Shown: in pieces, positions 10,212 through 21,088 of the stretch
Position numbering within the stretch: the stretch's first letter is position 1
How the letters are laid out: each line of letters opens with the position of its first letter
DNA from: Sporobolomyces roseus
Taxonomy: Eukaryota; Basidiomycota; Microbotryomycetes; Sporidiobolales; Sporidiobolaceae
Assembly: GCA_016617785.1 (NCBI GenBank)
Contig: JADILM010000010.1
Span: 310,001-374,000 of the forward strand
Reading direction: 5' to 3'
Length of the DNA stretch: 64,000 nucleotides
The notes under the pieces: generated by a model
What the model was told of the DNA's origin: nothing
Databases searched by the model: none
Seen by the model: only the letters and a program-made list of their open reading frames with translations
Position numbers and translations under genes: made by a program

Positions 10212-11427
10212 TTATAGGAGTTGTGGACCATAGAGCTTGGTGAGCTGAGGTGTCCATTCCTTGAAGGGAGCGCCAGAGAGAGTCGTGACCTCGATATCGG
10301 CTACCTTGCTGTTCAATGCAGTAAGCGAACTGTCAGTAAAGTATATGATAAGGGGAGCGCTGAAAAGCGCATGTCGTTCCGACTTCGAGCGGTTCGATGC
10401 AGAAAGTGAAGGAAACGATCCTTACCCAACGTCTAGTGCGTAGAGAGCCTTGAACGCTGCGATAGAAAGGTCTACATGAGGTACCTGAGGTGAGCAGCCC
10501 CCGCATGCATCGACTACTCTGACAATCACTGATTTGTTGTTCGAAGCTAGAGAAGAGGAAAGACGTCAGCACTTGTTCAGCAAGAATCGGCCACATCGGG
10601 TGAATGTGACGTACGAGCCTTCAGCTGGAGGAAGGCACCGCAAGCGGGTTTGCCCTTGCTCCATTCGAGAGTAACGGCAGCGATGAGCGAGTTGTCGGTC
10701 GGTGTCCATCCAGATTTATCGGCGCAGTAAGGTAGGTTCAAGTCGGCTCCAGTATACCAGGTGATGTTTGCGACTGTACGAGAGAAAGGAGATGTAAGAG
10801 GAGAGCCTTCGAAGTGTCGAACTCAGCATCAGGAGACTCACAGATTTTAGGAATCGACGCAGCGATTTTGACGAGTGACCTCTGAATTCCGTTCGTCGAG
10901 CTCGATTGCAAGTTACCGGAACCAGACTTGACGACCTTGTTCACCTTGACCTTCTTCGCTTTGTTTTCCTTCGAACCCTTCGACTTCTTCGATTTCGATT
11001 TCTTCGAAGGTCTCCTCCTATTCTGCTTCTTCTTTGCCCTCTTCTCCAACACTGAACCAGGCAAGATCACGTCCCCTCTCTTCGAGAACTCCAACTCGAC
11101 GACTTCACTCCCGATATCCCTCGATCGTTTCTCATCATCTCCATATTTCCGTTTCTGAAACTTGTTTGCTCGAGGATCTGAAGCTACGTCTCGTTCGAGC
11201 ATGAGACCGTAGGTGGCGGTAATAGTGTCGCGTTTGGTGAGGGAAGAGGAAGGGTTGTAATCGGTGAGGATACCGGATCGTTCGTCAAAGTGGTAGGAAG
11301 AGGTAGAGGGAGTTGACGTCGAAGGAGTTGTGAAGATGGAGGAAGAGTCGTCGGCTGGTAGAGAGAAGGCGAGAGATGGAGTCGCGACGAGAAGGAGAGA
11401 CGCGGCGAAAGCGGTGAGGGAACGCAT
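10212..11427 (-). CDS. Secreted double-psi beta-barrel (RlpA/expansin-like) protein with Lys-rich linker
   Basis: The protein begins with a signal peptide (MRSLTAFAASLLLVATPSLA). A Ser/Thr-rich propeptide-like part with several Lys-Arg pairs (SLTKRDT, EFSKRGD, LEKRAKK) follows; these could be Kex2 sites. A strongly basic linker near residues 125-165 is rich in KSK/KKS. The C-terminal domain, about 105 residues, reads ANITWYTGADLN, CGAFLQLKAS, then VIVRVVDACGGC and VDLSIAAFKAL. This is the double-psi beta-barrel fold of RlpA/expansin-like and plant-interaction proteins, with the usual DxC-G-GC core. Introns follow SIPKI, KA, SPQ and DVG; the one after DVG has donor GTAAGG. Such proteins act in the wall or outside the cell; expansin-type loosening is possible but not shown. 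The 3' end is close to that of membrane gene C, which is convergent. Confidence 0.82.
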
Positions 11428-12257
11428 GATTCGAAGACGAGTTTTAAGCGGGAGCTGAGGTTCGTCGACGAAGGTGAGGTGAAGGAGTGGAAGGGAGTAG
11501 AAGAGGCTGAGAATAGAGCAGAAAGAAGTCGACCTCCTTGCCTCCAGAAATAAACACCTCGAAAGTCGCGACGATTTCGATGCGAACTGGCTTCTTTCTG
11601 CAGGAGAAGCCTCCTTATTTCATCAAAGTAACATTCCGCCCTCCGGCTGTCGATCTCAATTGCCAATTAACTGCTGCTTCTTGCATCTGATCGAGGTCGT
11701 TCGCTGCGGTTTCGAGATTGTAGCGTGGTTGCGAAGATTCGAAAGGGAGGAAAAGTCAATCAATACACCCGCTCGCAAACATCGTCAAGCTGCGGTCTGT
11801 CCTACTCGATCACTAGCTAGATATTCCCTCAGCAAGCTGAGACCTTTAACCTTCCTCTGAGAAGCTGGAACGGAGTGTAAAATTGAGATGAAGATGTGGG
11901 AGAAGGAAGAGCGAAGATGTCCGGGCTGAAGGAGCTGAGTCGATCTATAGCATCAGAGTAGGATGTAGAGTGCTCCTGTACAGTTACTGAGGGTCTCTGA
12001 GGGTTGTAGCGAGAGTAGTCGCTGACCGAGGAGAATTGAGAAAGAAGTCGATTTTGCTTGATCGGTGATTTGCCGCCTTCAAGTGGAGAGATAGCAGAGC
12101 TATGCGACTCTTTGTGAGGCGTCCTAGTCAGCGCTAGAGGGGTGGAGGGAGAAGTTGGCTGATGTCTCTCGGTCTCGATTTCCCGAATCTTTTCTCCCTA
12201 TTTCTTCCTCCTACCACTTCTCTGCCTTGTCTAGAACTGCTCAGTAGCAGTAAAAAT
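11428..12257. other. Long divergent intergenic region (secreted DPBB gene / NADH dehydrogenase)
   Basis: Carries the promoters of two divergent genes. An 11-base perfect inverted repeat, GCAGAAAGAAG at 11518-11528 and CTTCTTTCTGC at 11591-11601, lies about 100 bases upstream of the secreted gene. No open frame looks real. Confidence 0.5.
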
Positions 12258-14174
12258 ATGCTTCGGTCAACTGGAGCTATCGCCTCTACTTCTTCCAAGC
12301 GACTCCCAACATCTCTCGCTCAACTTTCCTCAAAACGGATACCTTCTCCATTCAACTCGAGCTTGGCGGGAGTGAGAGGATTTGCATCGTCACAAAGCTG
12401 GGAGAAGCAAAGATTGGTCATTCTGGGAAGTGGATGGGGAGGATACGAGGTTCTTCGAAAGGTCGACAAAACTCGTTATGATGTGACAGTCGGTGAGTCT
12501 TGCAGTCTCTTATCTTTTGTACGAGTAGCTATCTAGCGTGAAATCTCTACGAGGGTCTCTCTGGTCTCATCGATCCATCTGACTGAAGTATGCCGTTCGA
12601 ATTCACAGTATCGCCCTCTTCGCATTTCGCCTTCACTCCTCTCCTCGCGGGCTGTGCCGTAGGTACTATCGAATACGACTGCGCTGTCGAACCTGTACGT
12701 GCCTACAACAACATCACCTACTATCAAGCATGGTGCGACCAAATCGACATCAAACGGAATCGACTTACCTGCATGCCTGCGATTGGGGTCAATGCGACGT
12801 CGAAGGAAGCGAAAAACTTACCTGGATCAGACAAGAGCTTCGAGTTGGGTTTCGACAAGCTTGTCATCTCGGTTGGATGTTATTCGCAGACATTCAACAC
12901 TCCCGGTGTCAAGGAGTACGCTACTTTCTTGAAGGAGACCAACGTGAGCTGACCTTCTCTTTTCTTGGATGTCGCTGCGCGCTGACCTTTCCGCGCCTGC
13001 GTGTTAATCGATTCGTACAGGACGCTCGCAAGATTCGAGCAAGAATTCTCGAATGTTTCGAACTCGCCGCACAACCCACTCTCACCGACGTCGAACGTCG
13101 TAATCTGCTCAATTTCGTCATCGTAGGAGGTGGACCAACCGGAGTCGAATTCGCAGGAGAACTTTCAGATTTCATCACTACGGATCTCGAACGAGCGTTC
13201 CCGAAACTCGCTCCTTTAGCTCGAATCACGATTTATGATGTAGCACCTGGGATCTTGGGGAGTTTCGATAAGAGTTTGCAGGAGTACGCGGAGAAGAAGT
13301 TTGATAGGGAGGGAATCAGTGTCAAGGGAAATCATCATGTCAAGGAAGTTAAAGAGGATCATCTCATCATTGAGGAGGAAGGAAAAGGTAAGCTCTCGCT
13401 ATCTCTCTGAACTAGCGACTCGTTGCTCACTCTCACGCTCGAGATAGTTCACTTTGGATTACTCGTTTGGTCAACTGGTCTCGCACCGAATCCTCTCATC
13501 GACAGCATCAAGGACCTCGAACACGACGAAAAGACACACTCTCTAAGAGTCAACAACAGCTTCAATCCGGTCGGAACAGATGGGAAAGTTCGAGACAACA
13601 TCTTCGTAATTGGAGATGCTTCTTCCCTCGAAGCCAAATTACCCGCTACTGCCCAAGGTATGCGCGAGCTCTCCTCTATCACAGCTCTTGTAACTGATGG
13701 CAGAAGGAGCTTTGATGTACAGTCGCATCGCAAGAAGCCTACTATTTGGCGAAACACCTCAACAAGCTTGCGAAAGGACAAAAGATTGATCCGGAAGCAG
13801 GTTTCACGTTCAACAACAAGGGTACGATGGCTTATCTGGGAGGATGGAGTGCAGTAATGGATAGGAGCAAAGCAGACCACGGTCCAAAGGGTGAACTCAA
13901 CGGAAAAGCTGCTTGTACGTCAACCTTTTTCGCTCGTCATCTTCTGTGGATACTTACTGACGCTATCGCTTCTGCTCGTAGGGCTTGTAAGTCTCATACT
14001 CTTGCCAGTTGTTACAGAAACCGCGAATTGTTCGCTGATCCTGCATTCTCTTCCCGTTCGCAGCTTTGGAGATCCGCTTACTGGTCGCAAGCGATGTCGT
14101 TACGGAATAAGATGCTACTAGCGTTCTACTGGATGATGACTTGGCTCTCAGGACGAAGGATTACGAGGGTGTAA
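12258..14174 (+). CDS. NDE1: Mitochondrial type II (alternative) NADH dehydrogenase
   Basis: Rotenone-insensitive oxidation of NADH by ubiquinone at the inner mitochondrial membrane. The start at 12258 (MLRSTGAIAS) gives a Ser/Arg-rich presequence; an earlier in-frame ATG at 12162 lacks that character. The FAD site is VILGSGWGGYE and the NADH site is VIVGGGPTGVEFAGEL. VWSTGLAPNP, NIFVIGDAS, and the C-terminal membrane-binding segment WLLWRSAYW follow. Introns: about 12493-12610 (acceptor TTCACAG), 12944-13020, about 13389-13446, about 13659-13703, then two introns (13915-13981 and 13987-14063) around a 5-nt micro-exon, GGCTT at 13982-13986. With it the reading is AA-WLLWRSAYW; without it the conserved segment is lost. 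Internal versus external facing cannot be told; no EF-hand insert is visible. Confidence 0.95.
13982..13986 (+). other. 5-nt micro-exon in NADH dehydrogenase gene
   Basis: The bases GGCTT sit between CTCGTAG (acceptor) and GTAAGT (donor). Inserted between exon end GCT GCT T (13914) and exon start CTT TGG AGA (14064) they complete codons Trp and Leu of the conserved WLLWRSAYW. Confidence 0.8.
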
Positions 14175-14581
14175 TCGAGGATGGACGATTCGATACTGCG
14201 TGAGTAGAGGTTCTTCTCTCTAGCTCGGAAGTGACGTGAGCTGACTCACTGTGCCGAGACTAGTCGGAGTGTATCTGAGTGATCGGGAGCTGGAGTGGGA
14301 ACAGAGAATTAGACGATCAGGATCCTTTCGAGCGATTTCGTTTCTCGCTTGAATTTCACCAAAATATCATTACTCTTTAATCTGTAGCATTTCACTCCGT
14401 ACATAGAAAGATCTTGTAACGAATATGACTACAATACCTCTCCTTAAGTTGCGATCGAATGAAATGCTCGCTTATCTTGCAGTTCTATAACCGATAAAGG
14501 TACGTCAGCGAGAATAAACCTCCAAATCGCCCCACTTCATCTTCCTCTCCTTCCTCCACTTCACAATACGAATCAACTAAC
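14175..14581. other. Intergenic: NADH dehydrogenase 3' end / promoter of small disordered protein
   Basis: AT-richer than its surroundings. It would hold the terminator of the dehydrogenase and a promoter. No coding potential seen. Confidence 0.5.
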
Positions 14582-15217
14582 ATGCCTTCCGACGATCCAT
14601 CACACAAATTCACGCCTACACCACCATCTCAGAACGAGTACGGTAACGACCAGACCCATACAATGGCAGGTTCCGTTGACAGACCCGGAACTCAAGACGC
14701 ATTGAGAGGACAAGGGAACTCTCACGCACGTACCGAGATTCCTAGAGATCAAGTAGCGCCAGCTCAAGGTGCTAGTCAGAATGGAAAGGAGAGCTATAGT
14801 AAGGAGGATAGGAGCAATGTAGCGGGTCAGCCCTTGAACAACCAAGAGCGAGAAATTCCTAATTACATCACGACTGGGAAGGACGAGAGTGAGGCTGGAA
14901 GTACAGGTGGACCAACGGAAGGAAAAGTGAGTTCGGGAAATCGAACCTCGATTCGTTCGAAACTGATTTTTGTATTCGTTGCGAGTCACAGGTCAAGCAA
15001 CCTCCCAAAGATAACAAAGCGAACTTGGTAGAAGCAGGAACGACGATGTCTGGAGACGCTGACGCCTACGGAGGTGTGAGTTCCCCTTTTTCTTTTTGCC
15101 CTCGCAAACCTTTTTCGAAACAGTTGGAATGACCTGACTCTGATACTCGTCAGTTACGTAACACAGCTTGAAGAGAAACACAAGCAGGACAAGACGAAGA
15201 GGAACTCCCATCTCTGA
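14582..15217 (+). CDS. Small hydrophilic, probably disordered protein
   Basis: Not recognised. Three exons encode about 155 residues rich in Gly, Asn, Gln, Lys and Glu, without any hydrophobic segment or Cys. The head is MPSDDPSHKFTPTPPSQNEY. The second exon starts VKQPPKDNKANLVEAGTTM and ends GDADAYGG. The last exon (acceptor AACACAG at about 15169) gives LEEKHKQDKTKRNSHL and a stop at 15217. Introns lie at about 14925-14991 and 15079-15169. The composition resembles stress-related hydrophilin-like fungal proteins, but that is only a resemblance. Confidence 0.65.
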
Positions 15218-15781
15218 GCGGGAGAATCTAGCGAATGAATCAATTAATCTCTTTTCGCCCTGTCAGCTTCTTATTCTCTGTCTCCACACTGCTGTTCCAT
15301 TCTATCTTGTCGTACTCCCAATCGATCAGCTTCAAGCTGAATGTGTTGAAACAGAATCAATCAGTACCCGATTCCATTCGACGAACTAGAATTCTCGAGT
15401 TGCAAGGATTGCGAGAAGAACTCGCAATCTGCCCGTATACGTAGATCATCAAGCCCACGTCTCTCAGGAGGGAACAGAGGTCGCGCTATAGGAAGAGCCT
15501 GTAGGTGTCGTGGTTGCAGATTCCGACGGGAGGAATGGCACGAAAAACAGGACAAAGGGGAACGAGGCGGATTGGGAATGTGACAGGGGATGAATGGTCT
15601 AGCTAACTTGTGAGTTGCGAGTTGGGCATAAGGGTAGGTTCGGGGGAATGGGTAAAGCGAGAGAGGGTCGAGAGCAAAGAATCGTCGGTTTGCATTCGAG
15701 AGTTTAGCACACGACGCTACTAGCCACCAATCGCATTCGTGGTTCAATACTCAAGAAGCTCGACGATGAAGAGAGGGAAAT
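15218..15781. other. Convergent intergenic region
   Basis: Lies between two 3' ends. Open frames exist on both strands but lack splice-supported continuation and known motifs; I see nothing functional beyond terminators. Confidence 0.5.
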
Positions 15782-16442
15782 TCAGACGTACTTCTTGTGG
15801 TTCTTCTGGAACTTGAGACAAGCTTTCTTTCCCATAGGTTCTTGGAAAATCCTTGCATTCATATACTTCTCGACGACTGCCTCGGTCTGTACATCGATCA
15901 TCGACTCTTACTGATCAGCACGATAGAAAGTGAGTGAAGAGAGATATTCGAAATGTACCTGATCGATAACTTTCGAATCATCGTTAGTCCACGAACCATC
16001 AGGATTCTTAGGTAATCCACCACAGAACGCATGGATCTTGGGCTGTACGCTTGCTTGAACGTCGAATCAGTCTCCTTGATCAGAGGAGAGATGCGAGTGA
16101 AGTGAAACGTACGCCTTTCTGAGTGACTTTACCATTATCGAAAACGCAATCCAATTGATGGTGTTGACCCAAAGGACCAACATAATCGACACAAGCACTC
16201 CTGAATTTCTTACAGAAGACCTCGGTGTTCGAGTAAGATGATTGATCATACTGCGCTCACTTACCTCAATTAGCTTGCGAGCGGAGAGAGAGGAAGGGGG
16301 AAAGAGAACGTACTCTGATGATCCAATCACGAGTGAAGTTCATGTCGCCTTGAGCCATTGCTGCGTTAGCGATTTGGAGGGTCGAGGCGAGAGCGACGAG
16401 GAGGAACGCGAGGAATGAGGAAGAGGAGGAACGAGCGAACAT
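15782..16442 (-). CDS. Small secreted cysteine-containing protein
   Basis: Signal peptide MFARSSSSSFLAFLLVALAS followed by TLQIANA. The mature part is about 120 residues in four exons: MNFTRDWIIR, then YDQSSYSNTEVFCKKFRSAC, a block with HHQLDCVFDNGKVTQKG, then PKIHAFCGGLPKNPDGSW, and the last exon TEAVVEKYMNARIF...KKACLKFQKNHKKYV. There are about five cysteines in the mature chain. Introns use GTACGT, GTACGT and GTACAT donors. I know no family name; size, signal peptide and Cys content fit small secreted proteins of basidiomycetes, some of which are effectors, but nothing here shows such a role. Confidence 0.75.
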
Positions 16443-16937
16443 TCTGAATAGATTTGAACGAGTGTTGTAGAACGAGCGTGAAGAGGCGATTTGAGGTGAG
16501 AATTGAAAAGAGAGTCGGGTGGAAAGTGAGAAGAAGGAGAAAGAGAGAGGAAGAAAGGGAGAATTTCGAGGTTTTGCTCTTGGAGGCTCGTGAGATTTCA
16601 TGGAGATGCCGATCGAAAGGGTAGGAGCGAGATTGTTGCTATTTTCGCGATGTCGGCAGTGGAGCACCTTGAGCTGCAGCTGAGATACGAAGGGAGAGGT
16701 CGGGGCAGGGAGCGCGACCGTAGACGGGGAGAGTAGATATCGAAAAGTGTCGCCTCTTCCTTGATTGCGGCAGAAGTGGCCACGACGCTGGTCAAGGAAG
16801 ACTCGTTACGTGAGTGTCCACCTTTCTAGAACAGGCGAAACGAGGAGCGTCGTGCGAACCTTTTTCGTTTCGTAAATCGAGTAAACGACCAAATCCATCC
16901 CTGTAAATCTACGTCAATGCCCCGACAGTAACCCTCT
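16443..16937. other. Intergenic: promoter of the secreted protein / 3' end of HD gene
   Basis: Both flanking genes are on the minus strand. The proximal part is rich in GAGAGA/AGAAGG purine runs. No coding signal. Confidence 0.5.
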
Positions 16938-17772
16938 TCAAAACCCTCTACCTTCCTCCACTTCCCTCGCTTCCTCCTCTGTCCACTTCATGAATTCCCT
17001 CAATCTCTCTGTCCGAACCCTCGCCATTTCCCTCCCTTTCTCAGTCTTCATCATCCCTTCCAACTTGACCAACTTGTCCTCGAAATGCGAGATTGCGTCT
17101 CCTCCTGGTTCTCCTGGCGGTGGGAAAGAGCTGGAGGTAGAGGAGGAGGAGGAGGGAAGGTGGAGTGGTCGATTCGTCGCGGCTGAATAGGCACAACATC
17201 TCATGATACCGAACGAACCAATCGCATCCAACTTGTCGGCATCCTGAACGCTGTACGAGTACCTCGATCTAGCTCAGCTACGCGATTTCCAAAGGTTGCT
17301 GAGAGAGGCGAGTCGAGACGTACCAATGTAATTCCCTCGAGCTCTCCCACCATTCCTGTTCCTCCTTCTCCTCTTCGGTTCTCTCTCTATCTCTCATCTC
17401 CTCTATCCTTTTCCCCCTCTTGACCTCCTTCGAATAACTAACATTCTCCACGATCCTCTCTACTAACCTTTTCCTCTCTTGCTCAAACTCGACCTCTCTA
17501 TTCTCCCCCCAGAACGCCTCTAGTCGCTCTTTTGGAGTTTGTGAATGAGTAAGATATTTCTTATCTAGTAAATCATGGAATAGAGCTGCTAGATTGATCA
17601 CTAAGAGATCGAGAGGAGGAGTCGAGGGGAGAGAGTGAGCGATGACGAGTGAGAGGGATGTTACGCGTGATACGTGGTAGATATCATGGGAGGGATCGTA
17701 GGGTGCGTGGTGGGATGTTGCGAGTCGTTGTGCCGAGAGAATGAGCGGGTGAGAGGAAAGTGAAGAAGCCAT
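16938..17772 (-). CDS. HD-domain metal-dependent phosphohydrolase
   Basis: HD-superfamily protein of the YedJ type. The metal ligands are visible: His in SHDIYHVSRV, the HD pair in AALFHDLLD, and the late Asp in CVQDADKLDAIGSFGIMR. Substrate is unknown; the family includes nucleotidases and phosphodiesterases. The start at 17772 (MASSLSSHPLIL) fits the helix that leads into the domain. A single intron (about 17255-17333, donor GTACGT, acceptor GTACAG) joins ELH to CVQDADKLD. A Ser-rich loop (PSSSSSTSSSFPPPG) interrupts the C-terminal helices. The gene is divergent from the RhoGAP gene. Confidence 0.88.
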
Positions 17773-18116
17773 GAGATGGGATCGAGTTGAGCGGAATCAA
17801 CTTGAGTTCGAGTGGGTTCTTGGTAGTTTCGAGTAGCTGTGGAGCCCAAGAATGGCTTTGATACAAGTGAGAAGTGCGGAAAAGAGAAGAGAAGTAAAGG
17901 TTTCGGATTTCTAGCGCGACGACAAGGACCAACTTGCTCTCTTACTGCATCTCTACCTCTTCGACCCTCCAGTTCAGCCAGTGATAATACCCTAGACACG
18001 CGTCAACCGATCTTCAAGAGTTAACACCTAGGGTCTCATCCTCTCTCATTTAATCTGCACCTTCCTCTTCCCTTTCCCCTTTCATCCCCTTTGATCCGAG
18101 ACTACGATACAGTCGT
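17773..18116. promoter_or_regulatory. Divergent promoter: HD hydrolase / RhoGAP
   Basis: 344 bases between divergent start codons. The right part is a long C/T run (18040-18100) typical of start regions in this window. No TATA box seen. Confidence 0.5.
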
Positions 18117-20589
18117 ATGGAGACACTACCGATCTACTACAACGCATCCGACTCGAGCAATTCTTCCTCGTCTCCTTCGACTTCAACTTCAACATCGCCT
18201 CGGACGCAATCGAGGCTCTCGTTCCCAGTTTCAGTCCACTCCTTAGCTTACTCGGAACCATCTACATCAGAGAATGTACCTCCACCGCCTCTACCGACGA
18301 GACCCAGAGGAGGAGAGAGTTCATCTAGACAGAGTAAGAGGGGAAGTGTAATGTTGTTGAACAACGGAGGATGGGGTGGGAACCAACAGGATTGGATGAA
18401 AGGACAATACAACCTTGATCAGCTGAGGGAGGAAGATTCAGATGACGAGGGAGAAGGTTCAAAACGAAAGAACGATAATGCGACTCCATCAAGTTTATTC
18501 CCTGAATCGACTATCAACCTCTCTCAAATCCCACCACGTTCCTCTTCACGTTCTCCCGTACCCCGTCTGGCCCCCTCCTTGCCTCCGAGACCAACGAAAC
18601 TATCCTCTCCCATCTTGACGTCGAACCTCCCTACAACTTCACAAAAGCAACCTCTCGTTTCCCCTTCCTCATGTCCTCCCGCTCTCTCTCCATTCTCAAC
18701 CATGTCATCCCAATCCCTCTCTCACCCTCAACCACGCTCCACAATGGCTCCACCTCCTCTTCCCGTCCGCTCGAAATCTCCTAGATTCCGACCCTCAACC
18801 TCTTCTTCCTCGAATCCCTCTCAAACCTCGACTCTCCCTACCTCTTCCTCTTCCTCTTCACTCAATTTTGGAACCTCGGCACTGTCAGCACTCAATAGAG
18901 GGTTCCGTCAAACTGGATTAAAAGATCGATTTGCTGCTGGAGCCGGATTCGCTCGTGAATGGGGAGGAAAAGGTAAAGGACGATTACAAGAAGGGTTCAA
19001 CACCAATAATGGAAGTACGAGACCAAGTACATCATCGGGAAGAGGAGGAGATTGGGACGGTTCATCAACTTCGACGAGTCGATCCTCGATGTCAACATCA
19101 GCTAGTTCACCGCAACTCGACTCGTTCCCCTCACATCAACTCGCCCCTCCCTCCTCTACCTCCTCTACCTCTCCCTCCTCTCGACAACCAACCATAATCC
19201 TCGGGATCAGAGTACCCTCCCAATCAGGTCTCGCATTCGGAGTACCCCTCTCCCCTCTCGTAGCATCCACCAACATCTCCTCCTCTCGTCCGCACGTCCC
19301 TTACTCCTCAGACCCTATAACTGGAACTCAATCACAACGTTACCTCCCAGCCATCGCTTATCGATGTTTGGAGTACTTGAGCGAGTGGGGTGTCCATGAA
19401 GAAGGGATTTATAGGATTCCTGGTAGAAGTGGCATGGTAGAGATGTTGAAGAGGTTGTTTGATGCGGGATTGGGGAGTGGGATGGAATGTGATTTGAGAG
19501 AGTTTCAACCGGACGAATTGGACCCGAATGCTGTCGCTAGTTGTTTCAAGAATTGGTTGAGATCTCGTAAGAGTCGCCCCTTGTCTCCTGTCTTGAGTGA
19601 GAAGCTGTACTAATGAATACTAGGGAGCAAACAGTACCCGAGAGTTTGTTGGGGAATGATTTGGAACCAGTAGTGGATCAAATCACTCTGAATTATTTAG
19701 GTTACACTGCTTCGTCGACTCAATTCCTCTCTTCCTCTTCAAACACTCCTACGACGTCTCCCAATCCCGATTCGACGAGTGGAAGTAGGAGTGATTATCT
19801 CTCTGAGCTATCTCGGGTGTTCGAGAGAGAGATGAAGGCTGAGAATTACTATTTATTAAGAGCTATCTCGTACGCACTCTGTCTCTCTCTCTTTCTCTCT
19901 GGAATCGGAATTGGGACTGATGGGAGGGAAGGAAGTAGATATCATTTATATATGCTCTCTTCGAATTCCGAGAAGAACAAAATGAACTTGACGAATTTGA
20001 GGTTGATTTTGAGTCCGACTTTGAGGTTGACTCCTGGGTTCTTGATGATCTTGGTTGAGGAGAGGGAGAGGATCTTTAGTGGTGATTGTCTAGGTACGTC
20101 GAATCATTCTCTTCAGTCGCTCGGAACATTATGTGGCTGATAAAAGACTGGCTTTGTACAGACGCGAAGAGAAGAGAAGGAATAGAATCCGAATTAGTTT
20201 CTCCCAACCTCCCTTCCTCTCCAACCTTCAAATCCACCCCCTCCTCCTCCCAACCACAACCACTCTCCCCCGTTCGTCCAATCCCACGATCAATCCCGGC
20301 TCTTCCTCCTCGCCCATCAACAGACGACCCCCGTCCTTCCCTCGATTCAACTCTATCCTCCCCTACTTCACACGAGGATTTATCGACCACTCAGATCTTA
20401 CCCTTTACGAGAGTGCAAAGGGAGGAAGACGAGGTGGTGAGGGAGAGGGAGAGGATTAGGAGTGTCGATCTGAAGTTGAGGTTGCCCGAGGGAGTCGGGG
20501 AGGGATTGGGTTTGGGTTTGGGAGGGATCGAGGGAGTACTCGAGGGGGCTGATCGGAGGGATGGAGAGTTGAATGGGACGAGAAGATGA
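18117..20589 (+). CDS. RhoGAP-domain protein with long Ser/Pro-rich N-terminus
   Basis: GTPase-activating protein for a Rho-type GTPase. The first roughly 360 residues are Ser/Pro/Thr-rich and disordered with PPPLPTRP and PPPLPVRSK proline motifs. The RhoGAP domain begins IILGIRVPSQSGLAFGVPL. It has the arginine finger in GIYRIPGRSG, then FKNWLRSLPESLL and LRAISRYHLYMLSSNSEKNK. MNLTNLRLILSPTL is the usual late helix. Introns: about 19571-19621, about 19871-19931 and 20091-20160. A disordered, Pro-rich tail ends GELNGTRR. The exact Rho partner cannot be told. Its antagonist type, a RhoGEF, lies in the same window at 58.7-64 kb, without evident linkage. Confidence 0.9.
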
Positions 20590-21088
20590 GGGAATTTCAT
20601 ATATCGATCTTCGATCTCGCAAGTCAACCTGAATCACGTAGTCTCTCGACTCTGCACCTCTGCCACAGTCTTGTTCCGCCACTGCTATCCTCCCGCCTCG
20701 CCCACCTTCCGACCTTTCCCCCCTTTCGACAATTTCGCCGTAACCAGTCTTCGACTTTTCTTCCTCGCCTCGCCATACACTTTACGACTCTACAGCCCGG
20801 ATTCCCCTTGTTTATACCCTGTCGATATCACCAGCTTACCTTCCTCTTACCTTAACCTTACCTTTAACAACCTTGTCATCATTTTTAGCTTAGTAGTAGG
20901 AATTTCTAGCAGTTTTCTCTTCATATTGATAGTATATTTCTCCTCCCACATGATTCTTGTCTTCTAGCGTCCTTCTTTCGTTGCGCACTCCCGTCTAACA
21001 GCTGTCTCGAAATGGGGTTGAAACAACATCTCTTTCTTTTCTGCTGCATTGTCGTCTCTCTTCACTCTCTTCACTCCTCACTTCGCTC
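20590..21088. other. Intergenic, pyrimidine-rich
   Basis: C/T-rich throughout. Several frames stay open because of the base composition, but none has motifs or splice support. It should hold the RhoGAP 3' end and the LOG promoter. Confidence 0.5.

Noticed and set aside
20391..20967. Pyrimidine-rich frames on both strands around the end of the RhoGAP gene
   Set aside because: They overlap the sense C-terminus or lie in C/T-rich spacer; no motif and no splice continuity.
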